A stretch of DNA of 64,000 nt from JANOSH01 sp031415695 (GTDB lineage Bacteria > Actinomycetota > Acidimicrobiia > Acidimicrobiales > Ilumatobacteraceae). The notes below the pieces were generated by a model that was not told the origin of the DNA, ran no database searches, and saw only the letters and a program-made list of their open reading frames with translations. The stretch spans positions 1 through 64,000 of the forward strand of contig JANOSH010000054.1 in NCBI GenBank assembly GCA_031415695.1, given 5' to 3'. Within the stretch, counting starts at the first letter, position 1; each line of letters starts with the position of its first letter. The position numbers and the translations under genes were made by a program. Below are positions 62,576 through 64,000 of this stretch, in pieces.

Positions 62576-62802
62576 GAAATGAGTGTGGCCTACCGAGACC
62601 GGTCGGGGCGTCGGAATTTCCCAGCGGCTGACCCGTACTAGCTGAGGACGTCGCAGATGGCGTTGCAGATGTCGACTGTGACACCTTCACCTGGTAAGGG
62701 CGCAGTCATCTTGTTGAGGGTTACTCTCGTTTGGCGAACTCATCGACGACAACCTAGTGGCCGGGTCCGCAGTTCTTAGCTCCAGTGGGGCAAGCTGCAT
62801 GG

Positions 62803-64000
62803 GTGCGAGATGCGAGAACGATTGTGAGGCGATCAAAGCAGCGTGGACCGATCTTGCAGGTTTTGTCGCTACATGGCTATCGACGGTACTGGTGTAGTCA
62901 ACTGTTGATTTCTATCGTCACAGGCACTATTCGGTTCGCGTTTGTGTGGCTTATGCTCGACCTCAGTTCATGGTCGCCCACCGTTGCTATCATGGGGTTC
63001 TCGCTGGGGTTGCCCATCACATTGCTGTCGCTGCCTGCCGGTGTCATCTCGGACCGCTACGACCGCCGCTCGTTAGTCAGCTTGTCAACGCTCATCGGGG
63101 CCGCAGTATTGGTGATTACGGCCGTCGCAGTCGCCACCAACAAAATGTCGGTTATCGGGGCAGTGACCCTCGCAGCTGCAGCCGGTGCAACCATGGCCGT
63201 GGTGGCACCAGCACTTCAAGCCATGGTCCCGGCGTTGGTGCCCCGAGAACTGTTAATGACGGGCATTGCCCTGCAGGGGATTGGCCAAAATACCGCCCAA
63301 CTCACCGGCGTTCTCATCGGCGGCGCGGCCATCGATCTACTGGGCACAGCCCGGGCATTCGGCCTCCTTGCGGCCCTTTTGAGCGCGGCTTCGCTGATGA
63401 TGCGCAAGGTTCCCGATGTGGCTGCGGGGCCCTGCCAAAACGATGGTGCCGTGATGGCGTCGTTACGCACCAAAGTCTTCGACGGGGTTCGGTTTGCGCG
63501 TGAACACGAACCCCTTCGCTCCGTCCTCGCGGTGGCACTGGTCGGGGGAACCTGCGGAGGGATGAACCAGTTGTTGTTGCCAGGCATCGCAAGAGCGGAA
63601 ATGGGAGCAAGCGCTTTTCGCGCCTCGCTGCTGTTCGGCGGTCTTGGTCTTGGCATGATCTGCACCACGCTCGGGCTTGCACGACGCCCAGGTTTAGAGC
63701 ACCCAGGTCGGATGTTGGCGTGGTGGTTCATGCTCACCTGTGGCCCGGGTCTGGTCATCATGGGCGCCACTCGGTACTTCGCCGTTGCCATGGCCGGCAT
63801 GATGATTTGGGGCCTCGGTGGAGGCTTCGTCATGACTACCCAACGCACCTTGCTGCAGCGCCATACTCCTGATGATCTGATGGGTCGGGTCATTAGCGTG
63901 CACACCTTGGCGCTTACCGGGTCGTTCCCCCTCGCCGCGCTTTTAGCATTCGCCCTTGGTGCCGTGCTCGAACGGCGTCAGATTCTCATTGGGGCGGGAC
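62803..64000 (+). CDS. MFS transporter, truncated by window end
   Basis: This is a major facilitator protein of the EntS-like group, with 399 codons visible and no stop before the window end. From a GTG at 62803 the N-terminus reads as a basic segment, then LHGYRRYWCSQLLISIVTGTIRFAFVWLML as helix 1. SLPAGVISDRYDRRSLVSL forms the helix 2-3 loop motif. A GTG at 62824 is also possible; an ATG at 62953 would lose helix 1 and is rejected. The 227 bases between rtcB and this gene hold promoters and no convincing gene. Confidence 0.82.
   Translation, partial: MRDARTIVRRSKQRGPILQVLSLHGYRRYWCSQLLISIVTGTIRFAFVWLMLDLSSWSPTVAIMGFSLGLPITLLSLPAGVISDRYDRRSLVSLSTLIGAAVLVITAVAVATNKMSVIGAVTLAAAAGATMAVVAPALQAMVPALVPRELLMTGIALQGIGQNTAQLTGVLIGGAAIDLLGTARAFGLLAALLSAASLMMRKVPDVAAGPCQNDGAVMASLRTKVFDGVRFAREHEPLRSVLAVALVGGTCGGMNQLLLPGIARAEMGASAFRASLLFGGLGLGMICTTLGLARRPGLEHPGRMLAWWFMLTCGPGLVIMGATRYFAVAMAGMMIWGLGGGFVMTTQRTLLQRHTPDDLMGRVISVHTLALTGSFPLAALLAFALGAVLERRQILIGAG

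Noticed and set aside
62641..62720. Short minus-strand peptide ending VTVDICNAICDVLS
   Set aside because: It looks like a C-terminal gene fragment but is only about 23 codons after an in-frame stop, too short to assign to a family.
62750..62880. Possible tRNA or small RNA before the last MFS gene
   Set aside because: No cloverleaf or T-loop consensus could be built, and the stretch from 62803 reads as the N-terminus of the MFS protein.

Overview
The window looks like a piece of an actinobacterial chromosome, probably a lineage near the Acidimicrobiia. The reasons are moderate-to-high GC, frequent GTG/TTG starts, an F420 gamma-glutamyl ligase, the order coiled-coil (SepIVA-like) gene then DUF177, a RegX3-type regulator next to phoU/pst, a Cds1-like PLP enzyme, a group II truncated haemoglobin and DUF2510. 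The class assignment is inference. No rRNA, tRNA, insertion sequence, prophage or CRISPR array was seen.

Layout. 1-7842 (minus) is a giant secreted protein: a signal peptide, a non-repeat head and about 20 SdrD/Cna-B-like repeats running off the window edge, broken by a single in-frame TAG at 7438-7440. 8.0-15.8 kb is mostly housekeeping: cofE, an SDR, a tiny zinc-ribbon gene, rsmD-coaD-coiled coil-DUF177, ahcY, an AbiEi/DUF559-like protein bracketed by palindromic repeats, and comF. 16.4-23.1 kb is a cell-envelope block: secA, prfB, a phosphatidylcholine synthase gene, ftsE and ftsX. 23.1-32.0 kb holds a crotonase, a truncated haemoglobin, an SGNH hydrolase, a DUF2510/rhomboid pair, an S9 peptidase, surE and a subtilisin-like protease with a small partner gene.

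32.1-39.8 kb is a phosphate-acquisition region. The minus-strand order is pstS-pstC-pstA-pstB-phoU-response regulator. Upstream of pstS lies a clear direct-repeat PHO box, and the divergent unit across it encodes a lipoprotein and a phosphonate-monoester-hydrolase-like enzyme. 39.8-48.6 kb is mixed metabolism and surface functions: aldehyde dehydrogenase, gamma-glutamyltransferase, MFS, Rieske oxygenase, glycosyltransferase, cold-shock protein, SDR and acyltransferase.

48.7-54.5 kb is the most interesting part. A thioredoxin-fold protein has an in-frame TGA exactly at the first active-site position (W-TGA-G-C), followed at the right distance by a bacterial SECIS-like hairpin, so it is a strong selenoprotein candidate. 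It heads a tightly packed same-strand run of four-carbon acid sugar kinase, PdxA2, PIG-L deacetylase, Cds1-like PLP enzyme and SDR. After a 270-bp array of a palindromic repeat family come a CMD/AhpD-like gene, a decayed acyl-CoA dehydrogenase pseudogene, and an oxidative catabolism cluster (P450, alcohol dehydrogenase, NIPSNAP-like, FAD monooxygenase, alpha/beta hydrolase). RtcB and a partial MFS gene close the window.
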